Part shown: positions 44,838 to 54,003 of the stretch, in pieces
Layout: each line of letters opens with the position of its first letter
Position numbering within the stretch: position 1 is the stretch's first letter
The notes under the pieces: generated by a model
Told to the model about the DNA's origin: nothing
The model's input: the letters and a program-made list of their open reading frames with translations, nothing else
Database searches by the model: none
Translations under genes and position numbers: made by a program
Origin: Desulfofundulus australicus DSM 11792
GTDB lineage: Bacteria; Bacillota; Desulfotomaculia; Desulfotomaculales; Desulfovirgulaceae
DNA: 64,000 nucleotides
Direction: 5' to 3'
Assembly (NCBI RefSeq): GCF_900129285.1
Contig: NZ_FQUW01000009.1
Span: 53,488-117,487, forward strand

Positions 44838-45296
44838 TTATTTGCCGGTGGCACCCCGGTACATGACGATTACATCGGTCTGGGCGCGCAGCCCCCGGCC
44901 GTCACTTCTCGGTATGATGTACAGGTGGTTGGGGGCCACTTCCCTGCCGGCAGAAAGATTGGTGCCGGCGGTAACGTCAGGTATACCGCTGCCCGTGGGG
45001 TCCACGGCCACGGCCCTGCCGGTGCGCAGGATAAACTCCATCCCCGCACCGCCAGTAAATTCCTGCCCGGCGGGTACACTGGCCACCCGCCACTGGAAAT
45101 CGCCGCTGCCCCGTCCTTCTCCCAGCGCCTCGCTGACATACCTGGCCACGTATTCTTCGACAAAGCTTTTGCTCACCAGGGGATCGGTTTCACTGCCCGG
45201 CTCCCCGCCGGCAGCCCCGGCCAGGTGAGCATAACCACCCAGTGCCAGCATCCCGCAGACCAGCAGGACCGCCAGCACAGGCCATTTTTTCCTCAT
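44838..45296 (-). CDS. Exported protein of unknown function in the wall-polymer cluster
   Basis: A signal peptide (KKWPVLAVLLVCGMLALGGY) is followed by EPGSETDPLVSKSFVEEYVA RYVSEALGEGRG and a C-terminal beta domain (FQWRVASVPAGQEFTGGAGM, EFILRTGRAVAVDP, EVAPNHLYIIPRSDGRGLRA). The GSETDPLVSKSFVEEY string with a helix after it is shared by short clostridial proteins found beside LCP genes. It may be a wall-side accessory or sensor. I do not recognise a defined family. Confidence 0.7.
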   Translation of the reverse strand: MRKKWPVLAVLLVCGMLALGGYAHLAGAAGGEPGSETDPLVSKSFVEEYVARYVSEALGEGRGSGDFQWRVASVPAGQEFTGGAGMEFILRTGRAVAVDPTGSGIPDVTAGTNLSAGREVAPNHLYIIPRSDGRGLRAQTDVIVMYRGATGK

Positions 45297-45377
45297 TTTT
45301 TCTATCCCTCCACCGGACGTAATAGGTTAAATCTTCGACAAAAGCGCTCTCTTTCCTCCCGCCAGCTACCATTTTAT

Positions 45378-46208
45378 TCACCTTCCGGCCTGTCGCGCCC
45401 TGCGCCAGACGAGCCAGGCAAAGCGGGGCAGCACCAGCATCCGCCGCCAGCGGCGCGGTTCCCGGATCAGGCGGCCCAGCCACTCCAGGTGCAGGCGGCG
45501 CATCCATTCCGGGGCCCTGGCCACCCGGCCGGCGATCACGTCAAAGCTCCCCCCGACCCCCATGGCCACGGGTACGCCCAGCACCTCCTTATACCGGTCG
45601 ATAAATTGCTCCTGCTTCGGGGCCCCCAGGGCGACAAAAAGCAGGTCCGGCCTGGCCCGCCGGATTTGCTCCACCACCTCTCCCTCGGTGGGAACCCGGG
45701 GCTCACCCGGCCGGCCGCCGTCCCCGGAAGATGCAACCGGGGCGCGGCCGGGCGCTGTAAATGCCGCCTCCCCTCCTGCCTCCCCGGCACCTGGCCGGAA
45801 GTAACCGTGCTGCGTGCCGGCCACCACCAGCCCGGGGTGCTTCTCCCGCAGGCGCCGGGCAGCTTCTTCCGCCACCCCCGGCGCCGCCCCCAGCAGGAAG
45901 ATGCGCCAGCCCTCCCGGGCCGCCCTTTCCACCAGCGCCAGCATAAGATCGATCCCCGTCACCCGCTCGGGAACGGGGGTGCCGGCCACCTTTGCCGCCC
46001 AGACAATACCAATGCCGTCGGCGGTAACCAGGTCGGCCCGGTTGATCAGGTCCAGGAGCTCCGGCTCCTTCTGGGCGCGGTACAGAATTTCCGGGTTCAG
46101 GGTTATTACCTGGTGGGGGTGCCCGGCGGCCACAAATGCGGCCACTTTCTCCACCGCCCCGGCCAGATCCACGGCATCCACCCGGGCACCCAGGAGGTTA
46201 ATATGCAT
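45378..46208 (-). CDS. WecG/TagA/CpsF-family glycosyltransferase
   Basis: MHINLLGARVDAVDLAGAVE, HQVITLNPEILYRAQKEPEL, LVTADGIGIVWAAKVAGTPV PERVTGIDLML and the C-terminal VALGAPKQEQFIDRYKEVLG, VPVAMGVGGSFDVIAGRVAR APEWMRRLHLEWLGRLIREP RRWRRM are diagnostic of this family. These enzymes add ManNAc(A) to undecaprenyl-PP-GlcNAc, the second step after TagO/WecA. An insertion of about 35 Gly/Ala/Pro-rich residues (nt about 45680-45795) lies mid-protein. GGAGAG lies nine bases before the ATG at 46208. Confidence 0.93.
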   Translation of the reverse strand: MHINLLGARVDAVDLAGAVEKVAAFVAAGHPHQVITLNPEILYRAQKEPELLDLINRADLVTADGIGIVWAAKVAGTPVPERVTGIDLMLALVERAAREGWRIFLLGAAPGVAEEAARRLREKHPGLVVAGTQHGYFRPGAGEAGGEAAFTAPGRAPVASSGDGGRPGEPRVPTEGEVVEQIRRARPDLLFVALGAPKQEQFIDRYKEVLGVPVAMGVGGSFDVIAGRVARAPEWMRRLHLEWLGRLIREPRRWRRMLVLPRFAWLVWRRARQAGR

Positions 46209-46302
46209 GGACGGCAACTCTCCTTTTGAGTAGACGTTTTACGACAGCCCGGCAGTGACTTAATTTCCAGCACTTCGAGGCCGTCTATTCTATCAGGTAA
46301 CC

Positions 46303-47829
46303 CTATCCACCCCTGGCAACCTTCCCCTTCTTCCCCAGGAACAGTGATAGCGGGATGGCCAGGGCCACCATAACGGCACTGACAATGAAGGTGTCGGCAA
46401 TGGCGCTGGCCATGGCCTGCCGCTGGGCGGCCAGGCTGAAGACAGCCAGGGCGCTGTCCCCGGGGAGGCCCAGGGCCTGCTTGACCTGCTGGAGGGCTCC
46501 ATAAGCCACCGGGGAAGACCAGGAAAAACCGTCGGCCAGCCAGCTGAAGTGGTAGGCCTGGCGCTTTGTCATAACGTAAGTGAGAAAGGCGATGCCCAGG
46601 GAAGCCGAAACCTGGCGCACCAGGTTGTTAAAAGCCGACGCCCGCCCGGAAAGCCTGGCCTCAACGGCCTCCATACCCGCCGTGCCGATGGGCATCATGG
46701 CCAGCCCCATACCGAGAGACCGGTACACCATCATCATCTGCAGCCAGTGTGTGGAAATGTCCAGATTTATTTTATGAAGTTCCCACGTGGTATAGGCAAC
46801 CACCGACAGCCCCACCAGGGCCAGCGGCTTTGCCCCAATTTTATCGTACAACCGGCCGCTGATGGGCATCATCAGGCCGCTGGCCAGTGCGGCAGGCATC
46901 AGGAGTAAACCCGTCTGCGTCGGTGTTAACCCGAGCAGGTTCTGGGTAAAAATGGGAACCAGGAAAAGCCCGCCGAAAAGGCCGATGGTCACCACGGCCG
47001 TGGTTAAAAGGCTGGCTGCAAACACGGGGTTCGCCAGCAGCCGGACGTCCAGCATGGGTTGATCTTCCTGCAGTTCCCAGAGCACAAACAGGAGCAGGAA
47101 AAAGAAGGCCGACACCAGGAGGGTGACGATATACTGGGAAGTCCACCCCTTGTCCTGCCCTTCACTTAAAGCCAGCAGGACAGCTAAGCAGCCGGCCCCA
47201 CACAGGATACAGCCCACCAGGTCGAACCTGGCCTTTAAGAGCGGGGTTTCCCGCAGGAATACGGCGGCAAGGAACATGCCCAGCAAACCAACCGGCAGGT
47301 TGATTAAAAAGATCATGTGCCAGGAAAGTTCATCCACCAGGTAGCCGCCCAGGGTGGGGCCGATGGTGGGGGCCATCATGGCCGATATCCCCCAGACACC
47401 CATGGCCATACCCATCTTTCCGCGGGGAACGACTTTAAAAAGCATGCCCATGCTGATGGGGACGAGCATCCCGCCTCCCACGGCCTGGAACACCCGGGCC
47501 ACCACCAGGGAAGTGTTGCTCCACGACAGGCCGCAGAAAAGGGAACCAAGGGTGAAAGCCGCCAGGGACAGGATGTACATGCGCCTGTACCCCAGGACGT
47601 CCCCCAAATACCCGCTGACCGGAATGACAACCCCGGAGGTGAGCAGGTAGGCGGTTAAAACCCACTGCACTTGATCGGTGCCCACGCCAAAAACGGCCAT
47701 CAGCTTGGGTACGGCCACGTTGACGATGCTGCCGTCCAGTATGGCCATAAAGGGGCCGATGACCAGGATGAACAGTTCCCGCCAGGGAAAACCGTTTCCC
47801 TCAGAAACGGCCGGTTTAGCCTTGGACAT
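46303..47829 (-). CDS. DHA2-family multidrug MFS exporter (EmrB/QacA-like)
   Basis: The 508-residue protein has fourteen predicted helices. It carries motif C of drug antiporters (TSGVVIPVSGYLGDVLGYRR), the LDGSIVNVAVP helix-1 signature of the EmrB family and GIGTAGMEAVEARLSGRASA. It would expel hydrophobic drugs with protons. It is the last gene of a MarR-RND-EmrA operon with an EmrA-like adaptor directly upstream (gap 16 bases), so the two probably act together. GGGAGG precedes the start. Confidence 0.93.
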   Translation of the reverse strand: MSKAKPAVSEGNGFPWRELFILVIGPFMAILDGSIVNVAVPKLMAVFGVGTDQVQWVLTAYLLTSGVVIPVSGYLGDVLGYRRMYILSLAAFTLGSLFCGLSWSNTSLVVARVFQAVGGGMLVPISMGMLFKVVPRGKMGMAMGVWGISAMMAPTIGPTLGGYLVDELSWHMIFLINLPVGLLGMFLAAVFLRETPLLKARFDLVGCILCGAGCLAVLLALSEGQDKGWTSQYIVTLLVSAFFFLLLFVLWELQEDQPMLDVRLLANPVFAASLLTTAVVTIGLFGGLFLVPIFTQNLLGLTPTQTGLLLMPAALASGLMMPISGRLYDKIGAKPLALVGLSVVAYTTWELHKINLDISTHWLQMMMVYRSLGMGLAMMPIGTAGMEAVEARLSGRASAFNNLVRQVSASLGIAFLTYVMTKRQAYHFSWLADGFSWSSPVAYGALQQVKQALGLPGDSALAVFSLAAQRQAMASAIADTFIVSAVMVALAIPLSLFLGKKGKVARGG

Positions 47830-47851
47830 GATCATACACCCTCCCGCCCGG

Positions 47852-48505
47852 TCACCGGATATGAATCTTCACCCGGGCATTGGTGCCTACTTCCACATAA
47901 TTGTCGGGATACTCATCGAACACGATCTTCACGGGCACCCGCTGCACCACCTTGGTAAAGCTACCCCCGGTGTTTGCGGGCAGCAGGGAGAAGGTGGAAA
48001 GGGAGGCCCGCCCTATGCGGGCCACGTGACCCGTAAACTTCTGCCCCGGCAGGACATCCAGGGTGATGTCCACCTTTTGACCCGGATGCACCTTCTTCAA
48101 GTCGGTCTCCTCGATATTGGCGGTGATATAGAGGGCTGACGGATCCACAACCATGATAACGGGCTGTCCCGGGGCGGCAATCTCACCCACGTGGGCCACT
48201 TTTTTAACCACCACACCGTTTACAGGCGAGCGCACCACGGCCAGGTCAATGCTGGCCGCCGGGGAGAGGGTGGTGTCGTCCAGGCGGGCCACAATATCCC
48301 CGGCCCTGACTGCCTGCCCCTCTTCCACATTGATCTCCAGCAGTTTACCGGACACCTGGGGACTCACCCGGTAAATATCCCCGTCGATACGGGCATCTTC
48401 GGTGGTGACGTAGTAGCGGTTCATATGCCAGTAGTAAAAGGATATGGCGGCAAGGACGGCCACCATCACCGCGGCCACGGCCAGCATAGCCCTTTTGTTT
48501 TTCAT
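47852..48505 (-). CDS. EmrA/HlyD-type adaptor, short
   Basis: An N-terminal membrane anchor (residues about 7-27) is followed by YYVTTEDARIDGDIYRVSPQ VSGKLLEINVEEGQAVRAGD (first lipoyl half), then directly the second half (AASIDLAVVRSPVNGVVVKK), a barrel domain and a C-terminal VKIVFDEYPDNYVEVGTNAR VKI. At 217 residues it lacks the long coiled-coil hairpin of E. coli EmrA (390 residues). It would thus reach only a short distance from the membrane, as expected when no outer membrane has to be contacted. It pairs with the EmrB-like pump. Confidence 0.9.
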   Translation of the reverse strand: MKNKRAMLAVAAVMVAVLAAISFYYWHMNRYYVTTEDARIDGDIYRVSPQVSGKLLEINVEEGQAVRAGDIVARLDDTTLSPAASIDLAVVRSPVNGVVVKKVAHVGEIAAPGQPVIMVVDPSALYITANIEETDLKKVHPGQKVDITLDVLPGQKFTGHVARIGRASLSTFSLLPANTGGSFTKVVQRVPVKIVFDEYPDNYVEVGTNARVKIHIR

Positions 48506-48534
48506 CCCGCACTCTCCCTTCTCTCTCTCTCTGG

Positions 48535-48640
48535 CTTCCGGCCTCCAACCTTATTTCCCACTTCCGGCCTCCAACCTTATTTCCCACTTCCGACCTCCAA
48601 CCTTATTTCCCACTTCCGACCTCCAACCTCTAACCTCTAT
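48535..48640. repeat. Four 26-bp direct repeats
   Basis: CTTCCGGCCTCCAACCTTAT-TTCCCA repeats with a 26-base period: two identical copies, a third with GACC for GGCC, and a partial fourth. They lie between the EmrA-like gene and the end of the RND pump gene. Related CTTCC-xxCCTCCAAC text recurs near 39868-39900 and, more loosely, near 29900-29930, always in intergenic DNA. Confidence 0.8.
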
Positions 48641-51600
48641 TCCCGGCCTCCAGGCGGGCGGTCCGTCTCCCGGCCCACCGGGCCTGCCAGCGCTCCTTCC
48701 AGTCATCCAGGATGGTGTAAATGACGGGTACCAGCACCAGGGTGATGAGGGTGGAGAAGGCCAGTCCCCCGGCCACCACCGTGGCCATGGGCGCCTGCCC
48801 CTCGGAGCCCTCGCCGATGCCCAGGGCCATGGGCAGCATGGCCAGGATGGCCGTGAGCGCCGTCATCAGGATGGGGCGCAGCCGGACGGGGCCGGCCTGC
48901 AGGATGGCCTCCCGCCTTTCCAGGCCCCGGCGGCGCAGGGTATTGACGTAGTCCACGAAAACGATGGCGTTTTTCACCACAATACCCACCAGCATGATCA
49001 CGCCGATGAAGGCAGGTACGGAAAAGGCCCGCCCCGTTACCAGCAGGCTGAAGGTTACCCCCACTATGGTCACGGGCACGGAAAACATGATGATGAAGGG
49101 GTAGAGCAGGGACTCGAACTGGGCCACCATCACCAGGTAGACCAGGACCACCGCCAGTATCAGGGCCAGGCTCAGGTCGCCAAAGGTCTCGGCCATCTGC
49201 TCCTGCTCACCGCTGAATTCCACGGTGTATCCCGGAGGCAGGGAGAGGCCTTTCAACCCGGCCTGGATATCCTTGATCACACTGCCCAGGTCCCGCCCCG
49301 CCAGCTGGGCGGTAACGGTTACCAGCCGGGTCTGGTCCTGCCGGTCAATGGCGTGGGGCCCCCGGGTTTCCACTATTTCCGCCACCTGGCTTAAAGGTAC
49401 GGACGCACCGGTGGGGGATAAAATGGTCAGGGTTGATAAATCGGGCAGGCGGGTGACCTCACCATCGCGAAGCTGCACCCGGATGTCCACCTCTTCCCCG
49501 CCGGTGCGGTAGCGGGTGGCCACAGTGCCTTCAACGGCCGTGCGCACGGTGGAGGCCACCTCGGTCGGGGAAAGCCCGCAGGCCGCCGCCCGGTCACGGT
49601 GAACCAGCACCTGCACCTCGGGGCGGCCCTCCTGGAGGCTGCTGGTCACCTCCCGGGTGCCGGGAACCCGGCGCACCAGTTCCGCCACCCGGTCGCCCAG
49701 CCGGGTGAGGGTGGCCATATCATCGCCCCGCACCTGGATCTGCACCGGGGCGCTGCCGCCCATCATGCCGCCGCCCTCTTCCACGGCGCTTACCTTGATC
49801 TTCGCCCCGGGGATATCTTTCAGCCTCTGGCGTAAAATTTCCGCCACCTCATCGGCGGTAACGCTGCGCCGGGATTTATCCACCAGCTGCAGGATAATCT
49901 GGGCCACATCGGTGTTGCTCTCGCCCCACATGCCCTGCATACCGGTGAAGCCCACCCCGGTAAAAACGCTCTCCACCCAGGGGTCCTGCACCATTTTCTC
50001 TATGCGCGTGGCCACCCGGTTGGTCTCCTCCAGGGAGGTTCCCCGGGGCATTTCCACGGTAATGTTTACCTGCCCCTGGTCCATGGAGGGCATGAACTCA
50101 AAGCCCACCAGGGGGAAAGCCGCCACGCTCAGGACAACAAGCACCGTCACGGTGGCGATCACCCGCCGCCGGTGGTTCAGGGCCCATTCCAGGAGCCGGC
50201 GGTAAGCGCTGTTCAAGTTGTTGAACCAGCGCTCGGAAAGCCTGTACAGCCTGTGCCAGCTCCTCTCCCCGGCTGCATCTCCCGCCGGCGCCTCTTCCAG
50301 GTGCAGCCAGCGGCTGGACATCAATGGCACCAGGGTCAGGGCCACAATCAGGGAGGTGAAAATGGAGAACGACACCGTCAGGGCCAGGGGGGTGAACACC
50401 TGCGCCGCCAGGCCCTGGACGAAAACCACCGGCAGGAACACGGCCATGGTGGTCAGGGTGGAGGCAATTACCGCGCTGCCCACCTCACTGGTGCCCACCA
50501 GGGCGGCGTCCACCAGGCTGTAACCCAGCTGGCGGTGGCGGTAAATGTTCTCCAGCACCACAATGGCGTCATCCACAATCAGGCCGACCCCCAGGGCCAG
50601 CCCGCCCATGGTGATCAGGTTGAGGGTCATGTCGTTGAAGTAAATGAGCACAAAAGTGCCGATGATGGAAATGGGTATGGACGTGGAAATGATCAGCGTG
50701 CTGCGCAGGTTGCGCAGGAATATCCACATCACCAGCATGGCCAGGAAACCGCCCACCATGATTTCCTTGACCACGTGGCTGATGCTCCGCTCCACAAATT
50801 CCGACTGGTCCATGACCACATGAAAGTCGACCCCGGGCAGTTCCTTTTTCAGCTCGTCCAGGGCCTCGCGCACCGCCCGGGCCACCTGGACCGTATTGGC
50901 GCCGCTCTGCTTCTGGATGTAGACCGTCAGGCCGGGCCTGCCGTCCACCCGGCTGTACTGGGTGACCTCTTTAAACCCGTCTTCGACCCGGGCCACATCC
51001 TCCAGGTGTACCGGCTGGCCTCCCGGGGCGCCCACCACCACCCGGCGCACCTCATCCAGATCCCGGAATTCGCCGGTTACCCGCACCAGCAGGTCTTTCG
51101 TTCCTTCCTGCACCGTGCCCCCGGATATATTCAGGTTCTCCGCGGCCAGTGCCTGGGTCAGGCTGTTCAGGGTCAGGCCATAACCGGCCAGGCGCTCCGG
51201 GTCCACCAGCACCCGGATCTCCCGCTCCATACCGCCGGCAGACCAGACGCTGGCCACCCCGCCGACGCGCTCCAGCCGGGGCTGGATAATATCATCGGTA
51301 ATCTGCTTCAATTCCCGGGCATCCGCGGCGGACAGGGCCAGCTGCATGATGGGCATCATGTTGGGGTCCATTTTGACGGTCATGGGTGCTTTGGCCCCCG
51401 AGGGCAGGTACTGCCGGATCAGATCAACTTTTTCCCGGATCTGCAGGGCAGCGTAGTTCATATCCGTGCCCCAGTCAAACATGAGGACAATGGTGGAAAC
51501 ACCCATGCTGCTGGTGGACCGGATGGTATCCAGGTTGCTCACCGTAGCCAGGATGGACTCCAGGGGCCGGGTGACCTGCTGCTCCACTTCCTCCGGCCCC

Positions 51601-51761
51601 GCCCCGGGATATTCGGTGACCACCGCGGCCACGGGCAGGTTCATTTCGGGCCACAGGTCGATGGCCAGGCGGCTTAAAGAAACGCCGCCCAGGATCAGCA
51701 GTACGGTTACCAGCACGGCCACCAGCATGGGGCGCTGGATGGATACATCGGTAATTTTCAT
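48630..51761 (-). CDS. RND efflux transporter permease (AcrB/HAE1-like)
   Basis: The 1043-residue protein starts MKITDVSIQRPMLVAVLVTV. It has the RND duplicated layout: helix 1, a large docking/porter domain, helices 2-7, then the second half. The proton-relay pair is present in helix 4 (GGLALGVGLIVDDAIVVLEN), and the family motifs GAGPEEVEQQVTRPLESILA and GSEGQAPMATVVAGGLAFST are clear. It exports drugs or lipids using proton flux. The adaptor gene lies 170 bases upstream. An RND pump in a monoderm is noteworthy; such HAE-type pumps do occur in Peptococcaceae. The start at 51761 drops 18 non-homologous residues. Confidence 0.95.
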   Translation of the reverse strand: MKITDVSIQRPMLVAVLVTVLLILGGVSLSRLAIDLWPEMNLPVAAVVTEYPGAGPEEVEQQVTRPLESILATVSNLDTIRSTSSMGVSTIVLMFDWGTDMNYAALQIREKVDLIRQYLPSGAKAPMTVKMDPNMMPIMQLALSAADARELKQITDDIIQPRLERVGGVASVWSAGGMEREIRVLVDPERLAGYGLTLNSLTQALAAENLNISGGTVQEGTKDLLVRVTGEFRDLDEVRRVVVGAPGGQPVHLEDVARVEDGFKEVTQYSRVDGRPGLTVYIQKQSGANTVQVARAVREALDELKKELPGVDFHVVMDQSEFVERSISHVVKEIMVGGFLAMLVMWIFLRNLRSTLIISTSIPISIIGTFVLIYFNDMTLNLITMGGLALGVGLIVDDAIVVLENIYRHRQLGYSLVDAALVGTSEVGSAVIASTLTTMAVFLPVVFVQGLAAQVFTPLALTVSFSIFTSLIVALTLVPLMSSRWLHLEEAPAGDAAGERSWHRLYRLSERWFNNLNSAYRRLLEWALNHRRRVIATVTVLVVLSVAAFPLVGFEFMPSMDQGQVNITVEMPRGTSLEETNRVATRIEKMVQDPWVESVFTGVGFTGMQGMWGESNTDVAQIILQLVDKSRRSVTADEVAEILRQRLKDIPGAKIKVSAVEEGGGMMGGSAPVQIQVRGDDMATLTRLGDRVAELVRRVPGTREVTSSLQEGRPEVQVLVHRDRAAACGLSPTEVASTVRTAVEGTVATRYRTGGEEVDIRVQLRDGEVTRLPDLSTLTILSPTGASVPLSQVAEIVETRGPHAIDRQDQTRLVTVTAQLAGRDLGSVIKDIQAGLKGLSLPPGYTVEFSGEQEQMAETFGDLSLALILAVVLVYLVMVAQFESLLYPFIIMFSVPVTIVGVTFSLLVTGRAFSVPAFIGVIMLVGIVVKNAIVFVDYVNTLRRRGLERREAILQAGPVRLRPILMTALTAILAMLPMALGIGEGSEGQAPMATVVAGGLAFSTLITLVLVPVIYTILDDWKERWQARWAGRRTARLEAGNRG

Positions 51762-51930
51762 GCCATGAACCTCCTGCGAAAGCACGGCGAGAATTAAAAA
51801 ATTCGCCTTTAGCACGGGGATGACCGGCGCCTTTGGAACCGTATATTTCCGGTTGGCCCCGTTTGTTTCGCCGGGGCACGGGCGTCGCCGGTGACGGGGG
51901 CCGCGCCCGTGACGGCGGGGCCGGCCCCAG

Positions 51931-53133
51931 TCAGTTCCTGACCGTCACCCTGGCTCCATCCTGCAGGCTCTCCTGGCCGGCGGTAACCACCTCTTCCCCC
52001 GCCTTCAGGCCGGAAATAACGGCAATGTACCTGCCGTCCGATTCTCCCGCCTTTATCTCGCAGCGCTGGACTTTGCCCTGTTTGACCACCCACACGTAAT
52101 CCCGCTCCCCGTCTTTTACCACCGCTTCCCGGGGGACCAGGAGCTGTTTTTGTTCCCCATTGGGCAGCTGAACCTCGGCAAACATACCCGGTTTCAGGAC
52201 GTGTTTGGGGTTGTCAATTTCCACCTTGATGGGAAACGATTTGGTGGCCGGATCGGCAGCGGGTGCAATACTGGTGATCACACCGGTAAAGGGCCGGTCC
52301 GAAACGGCACTGATTCTGACCTGCACTTTATCCCCTTTATTCAACTGATTGATATATGTTTCACCCACCACAGCCCTGACCAGCACCCGGTCTATATTGG
52401 CCAGGGTAAGCAGGGGCTGAGTGGCAGCCATTTCTCCCGGATTGATGTTCCGGGCGGTAACCACCCCGCTGAAGGGTGCTTTGATAAAACTGTCTTCATA
52501 GCTGGATTGGGCCAGGGCCAGCTGCGCCCGGGCACTGGACACAGCTGCCTGCTGCACTTTAACCACGGCCCGGGCCTGTTCCACCTGCGCGGGAGCAGTG
52601 CCCTCCAGCGCCTGCTTTGCCTGCTTGTAGGGAAGTTCATACTGGCCCTCAAAAACAGCCGGTGGAATGGCACCGGCAGCCAGGAGCTCTTTGCCCCGTT
52701 TATAGTTGGCCTCCGCATTGGTAAAATTGATCCGGGCGTTCTCCAGGGCCGCCTGCGCCGCCTTCAGCCCCGCCTGCGCCTGGGACAGGGCTGCTTCGGC
52801 CTGGGCTAAGGCAGCTTTTGCCTGGGCCACCCGGTCGGCCAGGTCTTTATTCTCCAGGGTGACCAGCACCTGCCCGGCGCTGACCCTGTCCCCCACATCC
52901 ACATGTACCCTGGCCACCTTACCGGGGACTTTGGTTACAATGCTGGCGGTCTGCACGGCCTCCAGCTTGCCGCTCACCACCACCCGGTTATCCAGCTGCC
53001 CCACGGCCGCCTTTGCCGTGCTGACCGTTACGGGGCCCGCGTTGGCCTGACCTCCCTCCTGCTCTTTCCCGCACCCGACCGCCAGCAACAGGAAAATCAG
53101 AAAAACAGCCAGGGATATTTTTACACTGCGCAT
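51931..53133 (-). CDS. RND periplasmic-adaptor lipoprotein
   Basis: The N-terminus is a lipoprotein signal (MRSVKISLAVFLIFLLLAVG, then CGKE: lipobox LAVGC). The first lipoyl half (VVVSGKLEAVQTASIVTKVP GKVARVHVDVGDRVSAGQVL), a long Ala/Gln-rich coiled coil (about 100-210), the second half (DSFIKAPFSGVVTARNINPG), the barrel and the membrane-proximal domain (QLLVPREAVVKDGERDYVWV) complete the AcrA/MdtA layout. It anchors to the outer face of the membrane and joins the RND pump to the TolC-like protein. The ATG at 53133 gives the lipobox position. Confidence 0.95.
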   Translation of the reverse strand: MRSVKISLAVFLIFLLLAVGCGKEQEGGQANAGPVTVSTAKAAVGQLDNRVVVSGKLEAVQTASIVTKVPGKVARVHVDVGDRVSAGQVLVTLENKDLADRVAQAKAALAQAEAALSQAQAGLKAAQAALENARINFTNAEANYKRGKELLAAGAIPPAVFEGQYELPYKQAKQALEGTAPAQVEQARAVVKVQQAAVSSARAQLALAQSSYEDSFIKAPFSGVVTARNINPGEMAATQPLLTLANIDRVLVRAVVGETYINQLNKGDKVQVRISAVSDRPFTGVITSIAPAADPATKSFPIKVEIDNPKHVLKPGMFAEVQLPNGEQKQLLVPREAVVKDGERDYVWVVKQGKVQRCEIKAGESDGRYIAVISGLKAGEEVVTAGQESLQDGARVTVRN

Positions 53134-53202
53134 TTTCCCCATCACTCTCCCCAGTCCAAAAATCAAAGCTCAGACAATCCCTGCTTCACAGAATAAATGG
53201 AA

Positions 53203-53781
53203 TTATGAGTCCGACTGACGTTTTCCCAGCGCGCAGCCGTCGCCCCCGGAAGCGCCGGCCCCGGCGGGGCCCTGTTGCTCGACAGACCCGGGCTGGCCGC
53301 GCCTTTCCCCGGCTGCTCCCGGTTCGTCCCGCTCTAATATGGACAGCAGCTTTTCGTAGATGCGCAGTAACTGCTCCAGATCCTCTTCCGGCAGCTGGCC
53401 CAGGTATTTTTCCATCACCCGCCTCCTGGTATTCAGGCAGGAGTGGACGACCTCCCTCCCCCTGGGGGTGAGCTCCAGCCAGACCACGCGGCGGTCGTTC
53501 TCATCCCGGCGCCGCTGGACGTAGCCGGCCCGGCACAGCCTGTCCACCAGGGCGGTGATGGCGCTCAAGGACACACCCAGGTTGCCTGCCACTTCGGACA
53601 CGCTCACGCGCTCACGGCGCAGTATGCACATGAGCACCCCGAACTGGCTGGCGGTCAGCCCCTCCACCAGCTGCTGGTCCATCTTGCTGTGCAGCCGCCT
53701 GGACACATGATTTACCACCTGCTCCAGCCTGTCCAGGCAGGCGGATAATTTAGGGTTACTCACCTCCGTCACCCTTCCCAC
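53203..53781 (-). CDS. MarR-family transcriptional regulator of the efflux operon
   Basis: The winged-helix core SQFGVLMCILRRERVSVSEV, AGNLGVSLSAITALVDRLCR AGYVQRRRDENDRRVVWLEL TPRGREVV is a standard MarR domain, flanked by dimerisation helices. The C-terminus adds a Gly/Ala-rich tail of about 30 residues (PGAAGERRGQPGSVEQQGPA). It lies 69 bases upstream of the RND adaptor and should repress the operon until a ligand binds. The exact start is uncertain: an in-frame GTG lies six codons in. Confidence 0.9.
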   Translation of the reverse strand: MGRVTEVSNPKLSACLDRLEQVVNHVSRRLHSKMDQQLVEGLTASQFGVLMCILRRERVSVSEVAGNLGVSLSAITALVDRLCRAGYVQRRRDENDRRVVWLELTPRGREVVHSCLNTRRRVMEKYLGQLPEEDLEQLLRIYEKLLSILERDEPGAAGERRGQPGSVEQQGPAGAGASGGDGCALGKRQSDS

Positions 53782-53794
53782 CGAAAAATTTAAA

Positions 53795-53847
53795 GTCGCA
53801 AATTGTTCGTCAAGTTAAGTATATGTATACAAGGAAGACCTTGTCAA
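53795..53847 (-). promoter_or_regulatory. Promoter of the marR-RND operon with candidate MarR site
   Basis: On the minus strand TTGACA (53842-53847) and TATACT (53818-53823) are 18 bases apart. Between the -10 and the gene lies AACTTGACGAACAATTT (53795-53811), a TTG-N5-CAA dyad of the kind bound by MarR proteins, suggesting autoregulation. Confidence 0.65.
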
Positions 53848-53954
53848 CTAAAAATGATGCAGTTCATAGCCTCCAAAAGCTATGGTAACCGTAAATATGT
53901 CATCAACACCCCGGGAGAAAAATCTTGTGCGATTATACAGGGAAGCAGACCTTA

Positions 53955-53986
53955 TTGACCAAAGACAGCTATAACATTATAATGTT
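53955..53986 (+). promoter_or_regulatory. Promoter and palindromic operator of the CopG/PIN pair
   Basis: TTGACC (53955-53960) and TATAAT (53978-53983) are 17 bases apart. The 14-base perfect palindrome AACATTATAATGTT (53973-53986) covers the -10, the expected operator for autoregulation by the ribbon-helix-helix antitoxin 18 bases downstream. Confidence 0.75.
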
Positions 53987-54003
53987 GGCAGAGGTGATGT
54001 TTG

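Noticed and set aside
48535..48640. CRISPR array
   Set aside because: The 26-bp units are directly adjacent with no spacers, so it is a simple tandem repeat.
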